64,000 bases of DNA from CALEMW01 sp964343835 (GTDB taxonomy: Bacteria; Krumholzibacteriota; Krumholzibacteriia; LZORAL124-64-63), in NCBI GenBank assembly GCA_964343835.1, contig CAYFKR010000012.1:1-64000 (forward strand), given 5' to 3'. The notes below the pieces were generated by a model. That model saw only the letters and a program-made list of their open reading frames with translations, was not told the origin of the DNA and made no database searches. The position numbers were made by a program, and so were the translations under genes. Every line of letters starts with the position of its first letter. The first letter of the stretch is position 1. Shown here piece by piece: positions 33,578-41,328 of this stretch.

Positions 33578-34656
33578 GAAACGCTGTGCCCCTCGATCCA
33601 GGCCAGGGAATCGTCGTAGGGAGCCCGGTGCACCCCCCGCTCGGTGACGATGGCCGCCACCAGGTCCGCCGGGGTCACGTCAAAGGCGGGATTCCAGGCC
33701 CCCACGCCCTCTGGCGACCACGCATCTCCCCTGAATCCAAGAACTTCCGACTCATCCCTCATCTCGATCTCGATAGCGGAACCGTCGGGACACCCCCCAT
33801 CGAGTGTCGACGACGGGGCTGCCACGTAGAAGGGCACCCCGTGCTCCCGTGCCGCCAGGGCCAGGGGATAGGTCCCCACCTTGTTGGCCACGTCCCCGTT
33901 GCGGGCGATGCGGTCGGCGCCCGTGATCACGGCGTCCACCCTCCCGGAACGGAGCAGGCCGGCGGCGGCCCCCTCGCACAGCAGGGTCACCGGAACGCCC
34001 CTGGCGTGAAGCTCCCAGGCGGTCAGGCGGGCCCCCTGGAGCAGGGGCCGCGTCTCGTCGGCAAAGACCTCCACGCCCTTGCCGGCCTCCACCGCGGCGT
34101 AGATCACGCCGAGGGCGGTACCGTACCCGCCGGTGGCCAGGCCACCGGCGTTGCAGTGGGTCAGCACCACGGCCTCGTCGGGCAGCAGGGCGGCGCCGGC
34201 GGCGCCCAGGGCGCGACCGAGGGCCACGTCCTCCTCGCGGATCGCGGCCGCCTCGTGACACAGACGGCGACCGACGCCCGCGACGTCCTCCCCCGCGGCG
34301 ACGGCCTCCGCCGCGACCCTGTCCATGCGCTCGAGGCCCCAGAACAGGTTCACCGCCGTGGGCCGGGTGGCGGCCAGGGCGTCGCGGTCCGCGGCCAGGC
34401 GGGTGCGGGCCTCGTCCGGCGAGGCTCCGTCGCGTCGGGCCAGGTCCCAGGACAGGGCCATGCCCCAGCCCGCCGCCACGCCGATGGCCGGAGCGCCCCG
34501 CACCGCCAGCTCGCGGATGGCCGCGCACAGCTCGTCGATGGAGCCGCACGTCCGGAAGACCAGTTCCTCGGGCAGGCGGCACTGGTCGATGAGCACGACG
34601 GCGCCGTCGCGCCACTCCACCACCGGAAAGGGGAAGGGCAGGTCACGGGGATCCAA
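33574..34656 (-). CDS. mtnA: S-methyl-5-thioribose-1-phosphate isomerase
   Basis: 360 residues, eIF2B-alpha fold. It turns methylthioribose 1-phosphate into methylthioribulose 1-phosphate in methionine salvage. Landmarks: AVRGAPAIGVAAGWG near residue 51, the catalytic Cys in THCNAGGLATGGYG and the Asp in TGADRIARNGDVANKVGT, all intact. The start is TTG at 34656 with GGAGG six bases upstream, overlapping the end of maf by 14 bases. No other salvage gene is here, so it may serve 5'-deoxyadenosine/MTA disposal from radical SAM and polyamine reactions. Confidence 0.94.
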   Translation of the reverse strand: MDPRDLPFPFPVVEWRDGAVVLIDQCRLPEELVFRTCGSIDELCAAIRELAVRGAPAIGVAAGWGMALSWDLARRDGASPDEARTRLAADRDALAATRPTAVNLFWGLERMDRVAAEAVAAGEDVAGVGRRLCHEAAAIREEDVALGRALGAAGAALLPDEAVVLTHCNAGGLATGGYGTALGVIYAAVEAGKGVEVFADETRPLLQGARLTAWELHARGVPVTLLCEGAAAGLLRSGRVDAVITGADRIARNGDVANKVGTYPLALAAREHGVPFYVAAPSSTLDGGCPDGSAIEIEMRDESEVLGFRGDAWSPEGVGAWNPAFDVTPADLVAAIVTERGVHRAPYDDSLAWIEGHSVS

Positions 34657-35296
34657 GGTCGTCCTCCAGGAAGGTGCGCAGGGCCTCCCCCAGCCTGGCC
34701 AGGGGCAGCCCCATCACGTTGAAGTAGCAGCCGCGCACGCCGCGCACCATCAGGGCGCCGTAGCCCTGGATGCCGTAGGCGCCGGCCTTGTCCATGGGTT
34801 CGCCCGTGGCCACGTAGCGCGCCACGGCATCGTCGACCAGGGGCAGGAACTCCACCTCGGTGGATTCGTGGGCCGTGAGGGCGCGTGCGTCGGCGGCGCG
34901 GCGCAGGGCCACGGCCGAGACGACGGTGTGGCGACGGCCGGCCAGCCGGGCGAGCATGGCCCGGGCTTCGGCCTCGTTCTCCGGCTTCTCCAGGATGTCT
35001 CCGTCCAGCACCACGATGGTGTCGGCCCCGAGCACGATGCGGTCGGGCATGGCGGCCGCCACGTCGTCGGCCTTGGCGCCGGCCAGGAGCTCGGCGTAGG
35101 CGCCGGGGTCGTCGTCGTGGAGGCGGGCGGCCTCGGGAGCCAGGCGCGATTCCACATCGCCGGCGGGGACGGTCTCGAAGGGGATGCCCACCGTCCGCAG
35201 CAGGTCGCTGCGCCGGGGCGAGCGCGAGGCCAGCACCAGCACCTCGCCGTCGGGCCAGGGCACGAAGGGGGACACGATGTCGGGACGCGCCGTCAC
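34643..35296 (-). CDS. Maf-like nucleotide pyrophosphatase
   Basis: Predicted 217 residues. It hydrolyses (d)TTP/UTP or modified nucleotides to monophosphates, a house-cleaning enzyme. LASRSPRRSDLLRTVGIPF near residue 19, the catalytic region VLGADTIVVLDGDILEKP and GAYGIQGYGALMVRGVRGCYFNVMGLPL are the Maf signatures. Start is GTG at 35296, overlapping the dtd stop (GTGA). Substrate class (dTTP/UTP or m7GTP) cannot be fixed from sequence alone; the Q in GIQG favours the dTTP/UTP group. Confidence 0.92.
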   Translation of the reverse strand: MTARPDIVSPFVPWPDGEVLVLASRSPRRSDLLRTVGIPFETVPAGDVESRLAPEAARLHDDDPGAYAELLAGAKADDVAAAMPDRIVLGADTIVVLDGDILEKPENEAEARAMLARLAGRRHTVVSAVALRRAADARALTAHESTEVEFLPLVDDAVARYVATGEPMDKAGAYGIQGYGALMVRGVRGCYFNVMGLPLARLGEALRTFLEDDLGSP

Positions 35297-35742
35297 GATG
35301 CCGCCTCCCGATCGAGGATCAGGGTCACGGGACCGTCGTTCACCAGGTCCACCTCCATCATGGCCCCGAACACGCCCTCGGCCACTTCGGACCACTCCTC
35401 CCGGAGCACCTCGCCGAAGCGGGCGTAGAGCTCCCGAGCGCGGTCGGGCTCGGCCGAGCCCACGAAGCTGGGCCGGTGACCCTTGCGGCAGTCGCCGTAG
35501 AGGGTGAACTGGGAGACCAGCAGGATGCCGCCGCCCACGTCGCGCAGGGAGCGGTTCATGCGGTCCTCGTCGTCGCGGAAGATGCGCAGGGCCGGCAGCT
35601 TCCTGGCCATCCAGCGCAGCTCCGCCTCCCCGTCTCCGGGGGCGAAGGCGGCGAGCACCACCAGGCCGCGTTCGATGCGTCCGGTGACCTCCCCCTCCAC
35701 GCGCACCTCGGCGGGGCCGCTCCTCTGCACGACGCAGCGCAT
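35293..35742 (-). CDS. dtd: D-aminoacyl-tRNA deacylase
   Basis: 149 residues. It strips D-amino acids (and glycine mischarged on tRNA-Ala) from tRNA. Both chirality-checking motifs are present: SQFTLYGDCRKGHRPSF near residue 77 and the Gly-cisPro NDGPVTLI near residue 136. ATG at 35742 with AGGAG seven bases upstream, ten bases after rel. Proofreading, stress alarmone and nucleotide clean-up genes share this operon. Confidence 0.96.
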   Translation of the reverse strand: MRCVVQRSGPAEVRVEGEVTGRIERGLVVLAAFAPGDGEAELRWMARKLPALRIFRDDEDRMNRSLRDVGGGILLVSQFTLYGDCRKGHRPSFVGSAEPDRARELYARFGEVLREEWSEVAEGVFGAMMEVDLVNDGPVTLILDREAAS

Positions 35743-35752
35743 GTCCGGTCTC

Positions 35753-37933
35753 CTAGGTGAGCTGGTAGCGTTCGACGCGGTGGACGCTGGGGACCTTCCG
35801 CACGGATTTGAGGATCTTCTCGAGGTTGTTCAGGTTGCGGACCTCCACCAGGAGGGTCACGCGGGCCTGGTCGCCGTCGGCCTTGAACTCGCCGCTCTGG
35901 ATGTTGGAGCCGATGGTGGAGACGGCCTCGGTGACCTCGGTCAGCAGCCCCTTGCGGTCCAGACCCATGACGATGAGCTTCACCAGGAAGGTCTGGTCGT
36001 CGGCCACGTCCCAGGTCACGTCGATGAGGCGCTCGGTCTCGATGCCCTTGAGGTTGGCGCAGCCCATGCGGTGCACCGACACGCCGCGCCCCCGCGTGAT
36101 GAGCCCCACGACCTCGTCCCCCGGGATGGGCTCGCAGCAGCGGGCGTAGCGCACCATCAGGCTGTCGAGACCCTGGATGCGGACCCCGGACACGCGCCGC
36201 CGCATGATGGTGGCGATCACGTCCTTGCCCATGTCGGCGAGCTTCTCGGGCCCCTTCTTCTCCTCCGGGGCGTACCTCGAGACGACCTTGGTCACCGTCA
36301 GGTCGCCGCGCCCAACGGCCGCCAACATCCGATCGACGTCGATGTAGCCCATCTCCTGGGCCACGTCCACGAGATCGCGGTCCACCTTGGCGTGGACCTT
36401 CCGCTTCTTGAGCTCCCGCTCGACGATCTCCCTGCCCAGCCGCACGCTGTCGGCGAACTGGGTGGAGCGGATCCAGCGACGGATGTGATGCTTGGCCTTG
36501 CTGGTCCTGACCACGTCCAGCCAGGAGGTGCTGGGGTGGGCGTTCTTGTTGGTCATGATCTCGACGCTGTCGCTGTTCTCCAGCGGCGTCGCCAGGCTCA
36601 CGATCCGTCCGTTGACCTTGGCCCCCACGCAATGCAGCCCCACCTCCGAGTGGACCTCGAAGGCGAAGTCCAGGGGCGTGGCCCCGCGGGGGAACTGGAA
36701 GAGGTCGCCCCGGGGCGAGAACACGAAGACCTCGTCCTGGAAGAGGTCGATCTGCATGCTGGCCATGAACTCGCGGGGATCGGCCACGTCCTCCTGCAGC
36801 TCCATCAGCTCGCGCAGCCAGCCGACCATGCGGTTGAACTCGTCGGACTCCCCGGCGCCGCCCTCCTTGTACATCCAGTGGGCGGCGATGCCGATCTCGC
36901 TGCGTTCGTGCATCTCGTGGGTGCGGATCTGGATCTCCACGAACTTGCCCGCCGGCGTGCGCACGGTCGTGTGCAGCGACTGGTACATGTTGGTCTTGGG
37001 GTTGGCGATGAAATCCTTGATGCGGTCCTGCAGCGGCGTGAACTGGCTGTGCACCACGCCCAGGGCGTGGTAGCAGTCCACCTTGGAGTCCACCAGGATG
37101 CGCATGGCCAGCAGGTCGTAGATGCGCTCGATGGGGACGTCCTGGCTGAGCATCTTGTTGTAGATGGACCAGAAGTGCTTGGGCCTGCCGCTGATCTCCG
37201 CCTTGATGCCCGCGGACTCCATGGCCTCGGCCAGGGGCCGCCGCATCTCCTCGATGAGGCGCTCGCGCTCGGCGCGGGTCTGGTTGATCCCCCGCTCCAC
37301 CTCGAAATACCGCTCGGGCTCCAGCACCTTGAAGCAGCGGTCCTCCAGCTCCCACTTGATCTTGGCCAGGCCAAAGCGGTGGGCCAGGGGCGCGAAGACG
37401 TCCATGGTCTCCCGGGACATGCTCTTCTGGCGCTCCGGCGCCAGGTACTGGATCGTGCGCATGTTGTGCAGGCGGTCCGCCAGCTTGATCAGCACGGTGC
37501 GCGGATCCTGGGCGATGGAGAACACCAGCTTGCGGTAGTTCTCGGCCTTGCGGGTCTCGGGGTTGTGGGAGCGGATGTCGCTGATCTTGGTGACGCCGTC
37601 CACCATGCGGGTCACGTCGGCGCCGAATTCCTCCGCCAGCTCGGCCAGGGTCACGGGCGTGTCCTCCACCACGTCGTGCAGCAGGGCCGCCACGAGCGTG
37701 TCCACGTCCATGCGCAGGTCCGCGAGGATATCGGCCACCGTCAGGGCGTGGATGAAGTACGGCTCGCCGCTGCGGCGCTTCTGCTCGGAGTGGGCGTCGG
37801 AACCGAGCCTGAAGGCCTGCCACAGGCGGTCCTTATCCACGGCCGGATTGTACGACGCCGCCTTCTGGACCACGGCGCTCATCATGGCGGCGAGGTCGGG
37901 CATCTCCGGCTGGTGGGTCAGGTTCCTGCTCAT
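35753..37933 (-). CDS. Bifunctional (p)ppGpp synthetase/hydrolase (Rel/SpoT)
   Basis: 726 residues. The HD hydrolase domain has the metal pair H86-D87 with E90 (LLHDVVEDT). The synthetase domain has GRPKHFWSIYNKM and RIKD (304-307); the basic RxKD form marks bifunctional Rel/SpoT enzymes rather than RelA. TGS (about 395-455), a helical region, the zinc-finger-like RYARCCEPIPGDEVVG and a C-terminal ACT domain (about 650-726) complete the long form. The catalytic centres of both activities look intact. ATG at 37933 overlaps the recJ stop (ATGA). Confidence 0.96.
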   Translation of the reverse strand: MSRNLTHQPEMPDLAAMMSAVVQKAASYNPAVDKDRLWQAFRLGSDAHSEQKRRSGEPYFIHALTVADILADLRMDVDTLVAALLHDVVEDTPVTLAELAEEFGADVTRMVDGVTKISDIRSHNPETRKAENYRKLVFSIAQDPRTVLIKLADRLHNMRTIQYLAPERQKSMSRETMDVFAPLAHRFGLAKIKWELEDRCFKVLEPERYFEVERGINQTRAERERLIEEMRRPLAEAMESAGIKAEISGRPKHFWSIYNKMLSQDVPIERIYDLLAMRILVDSKVDCYHALGVVHSQFTPLQDRIKDFIANPKTNMYQSLHTTVRTPAGKFVEIQIRTHEMHERSEIGIAAHWMYKEGGAGESDEFNRMVGWLRELMELQEDVADPREFMASMQIDLFQDEVFVFSPRGDLFQFPRGATPLDFAFEVHSEVGLHCVGAKVNGRIVSLATPLENSDSVEIMTNKNAHPSTSWLDVVRTSKAKHHIRRWIRSTQFADSVRLGREIVERELKKRKVHAKVDRDLVDVAQEMGYIDVDRMLAAVGRGDLTVTKVVSRYAPEEKKGPEKLADMGKDVIATIMRRRVSGVRIQGLDSLMVRYARCCEPIPGDEVVGLITRGRGVSVHRMGCANLKGIETERLIDVTWDVADDQTFLVKLIVMGLDRKGLLTEVTEAVSTIGSNIQSGEFKADGDQARVTLLVEVRNLNNLEKILKSVRKVPSVHRVERYQLT

Positions 37934-39813
37934 GCCCCCTCCGCGGGCTTGACGTCCACCAGCAGCTGCTGGACGGGATCCACGGTGCGGCCGTCGCGGG
38001 GGCGCCACGTGTTGGGGTTGATCTGGAAGAGCACGTCCCAGGCGGTGTCCATGGCGGCGCGCGGACCCTCGGGCCGGCTGCGGATCCAGTCGTTCCACAC
38101 CCGCCCGCTGCCGAAGGACACGAAGTCGCGGCCGGCGCCGGCGAAGGTGAAGCGCAGGTGCTCCCCGCCACGCCCCATGGGGGTGGGCAGGCGCTTCATG
38201 TGCAGGCCGTTGCAGCGGAAGACCGGGGCGCGGTGTCCTTCGCCGAAGGGCGCCATGAGCTGGATCTCCTCGCAGAGGTCGGCCACCTCGCCGGGGGACA
38301 TGGTCTCCAGGGGCAGGGTCAGGTCGTAGACCTCGGCCACGCCGGAGCCGGCGGGCGTGTCGCGGAGGGCCTTGAGGAAGGCGTCGCGGAAGGCGTCCAT
38401 GTCGTCGACGCGGAGGGTCACGCCGGCGGCCTGGGCGTGGCCGCCGTAGCGCACCAGCAGGCCGGCGCACCGGTCCAGGGCCGCCTTCACGTCGACGCCC
38501 GGGACCGAGCGGGCGGAGCCCCGCGCCTCCCCGCCCTCCACCGAGCAGAGGATGGTGGGCACGTTGTACATCTCCACCAGGCGCGATGCGCTGATCCCGA
38601 TCACGCCCTTGTGCCACTCCGGCGAGCCCAGCACCAGGCCGGGATCCCCCCGATCCACGAACGGCCGCGCCGCATCGGCGGCCTCCTGCTTCATCTGGGC
38701 GTCCATCTGCTTGCGCTGGGCGTTGCTGCGGTCCGCCTCCCCGGCGGCGGCCTGGGCCTCGTCGTGGTCGCGGGTCAGGAGCAGGCGCAGGGCCGTCTCC
38801 ACGTTCCCCACGCGACCGCAGGCGTTCAGGCGGGGCGCGAGCTGGTAGGCCACGTCGGTGGCGCTGACCGGGAAGCCGAGGTCCAGCCCCGAGACCTGGA
38901 GCAGGGCCGCCAGGCCCGGGCGCAGGGTGGCGCGATCGCGCATGCGCTTCAGGCCGCACTGGACCAGGGTCCGGTTCTCCCCGAGCAGGGGCATCTGGTC
39001 GGCGATCAGCCCCAGGGCGCAGAGATCGATGACGCCCTGGCACCAGTCGTCGGGCAGGGCTGCGGGATCCACGGCCCGCACGGCCTGGGCCAGCTTGAAG
39101 GCCACGGCCACGCCGCAGAGCTCGGGGTTGGGGTAGCGATTCTCCGTCCGGCGCGGGTTCACCAGCACGGTGGCGCCGGAGGGGCGATCGCCGAACAGGT
39201 GGTGGTCCAGCACCACCACGTCCATGCCCCGCGTCCGGGCGATTTCGAGCTCCGCATGGGCGGCGGCTCCGGTGTCGACGGTCACCAGCAGGTCCACGCC
39301 GCGATCGGCCCACGCCTCCACCATGCGGGCCGACACGCCGTAGCCGTCCTTCGTCCGGTCGGGGACGAACGGGGGTTCGGGGCGCGCCTTCGAGCCGCCC
39401 ACGGTCACGTCCCGGACCAGCTCGTAGAGCAGGGCGGTGCCGGTCAGGCCGTCCACGTCGAAGTCGCCGTGGACCGCCACGCGCTCCTCGGCGGCGGCGG
39501 CGGCCAGGATGCGGCGGACGGCATCTTCCATCTCGTCGAGCAGCAGGGGGTCGTGGAGGTGGTCGAGGGACGGATAGAAGAAGCGCTCGAGAATGCGCGC
39601 GGAATCGAAACCGCGGGCGCCGAGAAGCGTCAGCAGATGGGAGCTCGCGGCTCTGGGCAGGGGCAGCTCGCGTCCGAGGCCGGCGACCACCTCGCCGGAA
39701 GGCAGGGTGCGTCCCTCCCAGGTGCGCCCCGTGAGCAGACCGGGAGCGCCCCGGTTCTCCACGGGTTCGGGCTGGGCGCCTGAGGCGTCTCCGAACGGCA
39801 TCTCGAACTGCAC
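37930..39813 (-). CDS. recJ: Single-stranded-DNA-specific exonuclease RecJ
   Basis: Predicted 627 residues. 5'-3' ssDNA exonuclease in recombination and mismatch/base excision repair. DHH-domain motifs: HGDFDVDG (D117, D119, D121), DTGAAAH, DHH (203-205), LAPRLNACGRVG; DHHA1 motif GGHAQAAG and a C-terminal OB fold. The frame is open up to 39945, but those codons lie inside the RNase P RNA gene; I place the start at GTG 39813 with GGGGAGG four bases upstream. ATG at 39801 is a fallback. First of recJ-rel-dtd-maf-mtnA. Confidence 0.93.
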   Translation of the reverse strand: MQFEMPFGDASGAQPEPVENRGAPGLLTGRTWEGRTLPSGEVVAGLGRELPLPRAASSHLLTLLGARGFDSARILERFFYPSLDHLHDPLLLDEMEDAVRRILAAAAAEERVAVHGDFDVDGLTGTALLYELVRDVTVGGSKARPEPPFVPDRTKDGYGVSARMVEAWADRGVDLLVTVDTGAAAHAELEIARTRGMDVVVLDHHLFGDRPSGATVLVNPRRTENRYPNPELCGVAVAFKLAQAVRAVDPAALPDDWCQGVIDLCALGLIADQMPLLGENRTLVQCGLKRMRDRATLRPGLAALLQVSGLDLGFPVSATDVAYQLAPRLNACGRVGNVETALRLLLTRDHDEAQAAAGEADRSNAQRKQMDAQMKQEAADAARPFVDRGDPGLVLGSPEWHKGVIGISASRLVEMYNVPTILCSVEGGEARGSARSVPGVDVKAALDRCAGLLVRYGGHAQAAGVTLRVDDMDAFRDAFLKALRDTPAGSGVAEVYDLTLPLETMSPGEVADLCEEIQLMAPFGEGHRAPVFRCNGLHMKRLPTPMGRGGEHLRFTFAGAGRDFVSFGSGRVWNDWIRSRPEGPRAAMDTAWDVLFQINPNTWRPRDGRTVDPVQQLLVDVKPAEGA

Positions 39814-39846
39814 GGGCCCTCCCCTGGCGGGTGCGGGACGAACTGG

Positions 39847-39877
39847 CGCGAGGCGCGGCCCGGGGCGGCGCCTCGCG
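39847..39877 (-). other. Hairpin just past the RNase P RNA
   Basis: A perfect 10-bp GC stem (39847-39856 with 39868-39877) and 11-base loop start 13 bases after the 3' end of rnpB. No T run follows. It could terminate or help process the RNA before recJ; it also lies in the 76-base recJ leader. Confidence 0.4.
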
Positions 39878-39889
39878 GAGGTGGTCGTC

Positions 39890-40266
39890 GTGCAGGGAAG
39901 CCGGTCGTAAGCCGGGTCCTGTTGCCGCGGAGCGGCGACGGTCATGTATCTGGGACCGACGTTGCCGTCGGCCTCGAGCGACCTACCCGGAAGTCGAGCG
40001 AGGCGGGCTACCTCATCCTTCCCTATATGGTCTTGCTCCAGGCGGGGTTTACCATGCGGCCCCTGTCACCAGCGGCCCGGTGAGCTCTTACCTCACCTTT
40101 TCACCCTTACCGCGGTCCGAGGACCGAGGCGGTATCTTTTCTGTGGCACTTTCCGTGGGATCGCTCCCCCTGGGGGTTACCCAGCGCCCTGCCCTGCGGA
40201 GCCCGGACTTTCCTCGCGCCCCGGGTCTCCCCGATGCACGCGACCGTCTCTCCGACTTCCCTGCAC
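39890..40266 (-). ncRNA. rnpB: RNase P RNA
   Basis: 377 bases of type-A architecture. The catalytic-core landmarks are in order: GAGGAAAGTCCGGGCTC (40199-40215), ACAGAAA, GGTAAGGGTGAAAAGGTG, AGAGCTCACC, GGTAAACCCC, GATGAGG and the end block ACAGGACCCGGCTTA (family ACAGAA/ACAGGA-CCCGGC). The ends pair as a 15-bp P1 helix (40252-40266 with 39890-39904, one G-U), which sets the limits. It trims the 5' leader from pre-tRNAs together with the RnpA protein, which is not in the window. Own promoter at 40271-40299. Confidence 0.96.
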
Positions 40267-40270
40267 TCCG

Positions 40271-40299
40271 AGTGTATCCCCAAACCGGCGGACTGTCAC
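40271..40299 (-). promoter_or_regulatory. Promoter of rnpB
   Basis: GTGACA (40294-40299), 17 bases, TACACT (40271-40276), placed five bases before the predicted 5' end of the RNA. The -35 contains the TGA stop of the upstream RNase H gene, the same arrangement as at rplM. Confidence 0.8.
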
Positions 40300-40973
40300 G
40301 CCCCGAAGGGCCCTCCGGCGCCGTCCAGGGCCAGGTTGGCCAGGGCGTCGGCCAGGGTGTTCCGCTCGCGGCGCACGTGCCGGACCTGGAACGTGCCGAG
40401 CTCCTGGGAGAGGCTCACGACCTGGCGGTAGAACGGCATCAGGTCCTGGCTCTTGACGCGGTACTGGCCGGAGAGCTGACGGGCCACCAGTTCGCTGTCC
40501 AGGTGGAGGCGCAGCTTGGCGACCTTCCAGCGGACGGCGTGCTCCAGGGCCCGCAGCACGGCCTGGTACTCGGCCACGTTGTTGGTGGCCTTGCCGATGG
40601 TCTCGGCATGGGCGGCCAGGGGCGTGCCGTCGGCGGCGCCGAAGAGCACGCCCACCGAGGCGGGGCCGGGGTTGCCGCGGCTGGCGCCGTCGGTCCAGGC
40701 GGTCAGTTCGGCGCCGGGACCGATGTCGTCGGGGCCCAGGTCGCGGGCGGCCGTCAGCCCCTCCAGCTCCTCGGGAATCCTGCCTCCCTTGGCGGGAGCG
40801 GCCGGGGCCGGTTCGGCCGCATCGTCCCCGAGCTCGCGACGCCACTTCTTGAGGCTGCGGCGCAGGTCGCCCGGCGCCATGCCGCACTCCCTGGCAAGGG
40901 ACCTCAGGTTGTCGCTGCGCTCCAGGGCGACGAGCAGATCGCCGAGGGTCTTGGGCTCACGGTCGGGGGACAT
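40296..40973 (-). CDS. RNase HI-family protein with N-terminal helix-turn-helix-like segment
   Basis: 225 residues. Residues about 9-47 (LGDLLVALERSDNLRSLA, then a second helix pair to KKWRREL) look like a small HTH; a Pro/Ala linker follows. The RNase H domain (about 90-220) keeps the acidic centre: Asp95 (TDGAS), Glu135 (NNVAEYQ), Asp159 (LHLDSE) and Asp209 (TLADALA). It should cut RNA in RNA-DNA hybrids. It belongs to the RnhA-like group without a basic protrusion rather than to E. coli RNase HI. Start: ATG at 40973, eight bases from GGAGG; ATG 40979 is too close to that site. Confidence 0.88.
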   Translation of the reverse strand: MSPDREPKTLGDLLVALERSDNLRSLARECGMAPGDLRRSLKKWRRELGDDAAEPAPAAPAKGGRIPEELEGLTAARDLGPDDIGPGAELTAWTDGASRGNPGPASVGVLFGAADGTPLAAHAETIGKATNNVAEYQAVLRALEHAVRWKVAKLRLHLDSELVARQLSGQYRVKSQDLMPFYRQVVSLSQELGTFQVRHVRRERNTLADALANLALDGAGGPFGA

Positions 40974-40992
40974 CGACATCGCCTCCGGGGCT

Positions 40993-41036
40993 ATCCTGAT
41001 GAAATCCTGATGACCGATCCTGATGACCAGATCTGG
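40993..41036. repeat. Three direct repeats plus a palindrome upstream of the RNase H gene
   Basis: ATCCTGATGA occurs at 40993-41002, 41004-41013 and 41017-41026, followed by the perfect palindrome CCAGATCTGG at 41027-41036. Together they fill the space between the bidirectional terminator and the RNase H ribosome site. Regularly placed repeats in a leader suggest a protein-binding region; nothing else explains them. Confidence 0.7.
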
Positions 41037-41041
41037 CAATG

Positions 41042-41067
41042 AAAAAGGGTGCCATGGCACCCTTTTT
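41042..41067. terminator. Bidirectional intrinsic terminator
   Basis: A 16-base GC-rich palindrome (41047-41062) flanked by five A on the left and five T on the right, so both strands read stem plus U tract. On the minus strand it ends the tRNA-Ile/tRNA-Val transcript 26 bases past the tRNA-Val CCA end. Confidence 0.85.
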
Positions 41068-41092
41068 CGGTCGATCTATGGGACGGAGAGAG

Positions 41093-41169
41093 TGGTGGGC
41101 GATACTGGACTTGAACCAGTGACCTCTCGCGTGTGAGGCGAGCGCTCTAGCCAGCTGAGCTAATCGCCC
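41093..41169 (-). tRNA. tRNA-Val (CAC)
   Basis: 77 bases with encoded CCA (41093-41095). Acceptor GGGCGAT/ATCGCCC; anticodon stem CTCGC/GCGAG with loop CTCACAC, anticodon CAC reading GTG; T arm with GTTCAAGT. Discriminator A. Downstream partner of tRNA-Ile. Confidence 0.97.
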
Positions 41170-41192
41170 TCTCTCTATCGTCGTGACCGGCC

Positions 41193-41268
41193 TGGTGGGC
41201 CCACCAGGATTTGAACCTGGGACCGACCGGTTATGAGCCGACTGCTCTGACCACTGAGCTATGGGCCC
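41193..41268 (-). tRNA. tRNA with CAT anticodon, probably tRNA-Ile2
   Basis: 76 bases with encoded CCA. Acceptor GGGCCCA/TGGGCCC; loop CTCATAA, anticodon CAT. The pattern AGCTCAGTGGTCAGAGCAG and the T-arm neighbourhood GGTC resemble the minor isoleucine tRNA, whose C34 becomes lysidine (TilS) to read AUA, more than elongator tRNA-Met. The acceptor is not initiator-like (a C1 mismatch is absent). Met elongator remains possible. Confidence 0.9.
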
Positions 41269-41283
41269 AGGATCCGGCCGCTT

Positions 41284-41312
41284 ACGATAACCACTGCCCC
41301 GGGGACTGTCAA
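41284..41312 (-). promoter_or_regulatory. Promoter of tRNA-Ile-tRNA-Val
   Basis: Consensus TTGACA (41307-41312), 17 bases, TATCGT (41284-41289), with the tRNA 5' end at 41268. It lies just past the rpoD stop at 41329. Confidence 0.85.
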
Positions 41313-41328
41313 ACGAACATCGCCCGGA

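Noticed and set aside
39814..39945. A longer recJ start at 39945
   Set aside because: Those codons overlap the 3' part of the RNase P RNA gene and have no ribosome site or homology; GTG 39813 has a good Shine-Dalgarno.
41193..41268. Elongator or initiator tRNA-Met for the CAT tRNA
   Set aside because: The body sequence around D arm and anticodon resembles tRNA-Ile2 and lacks initiator features; Met is kept only as a possibility.
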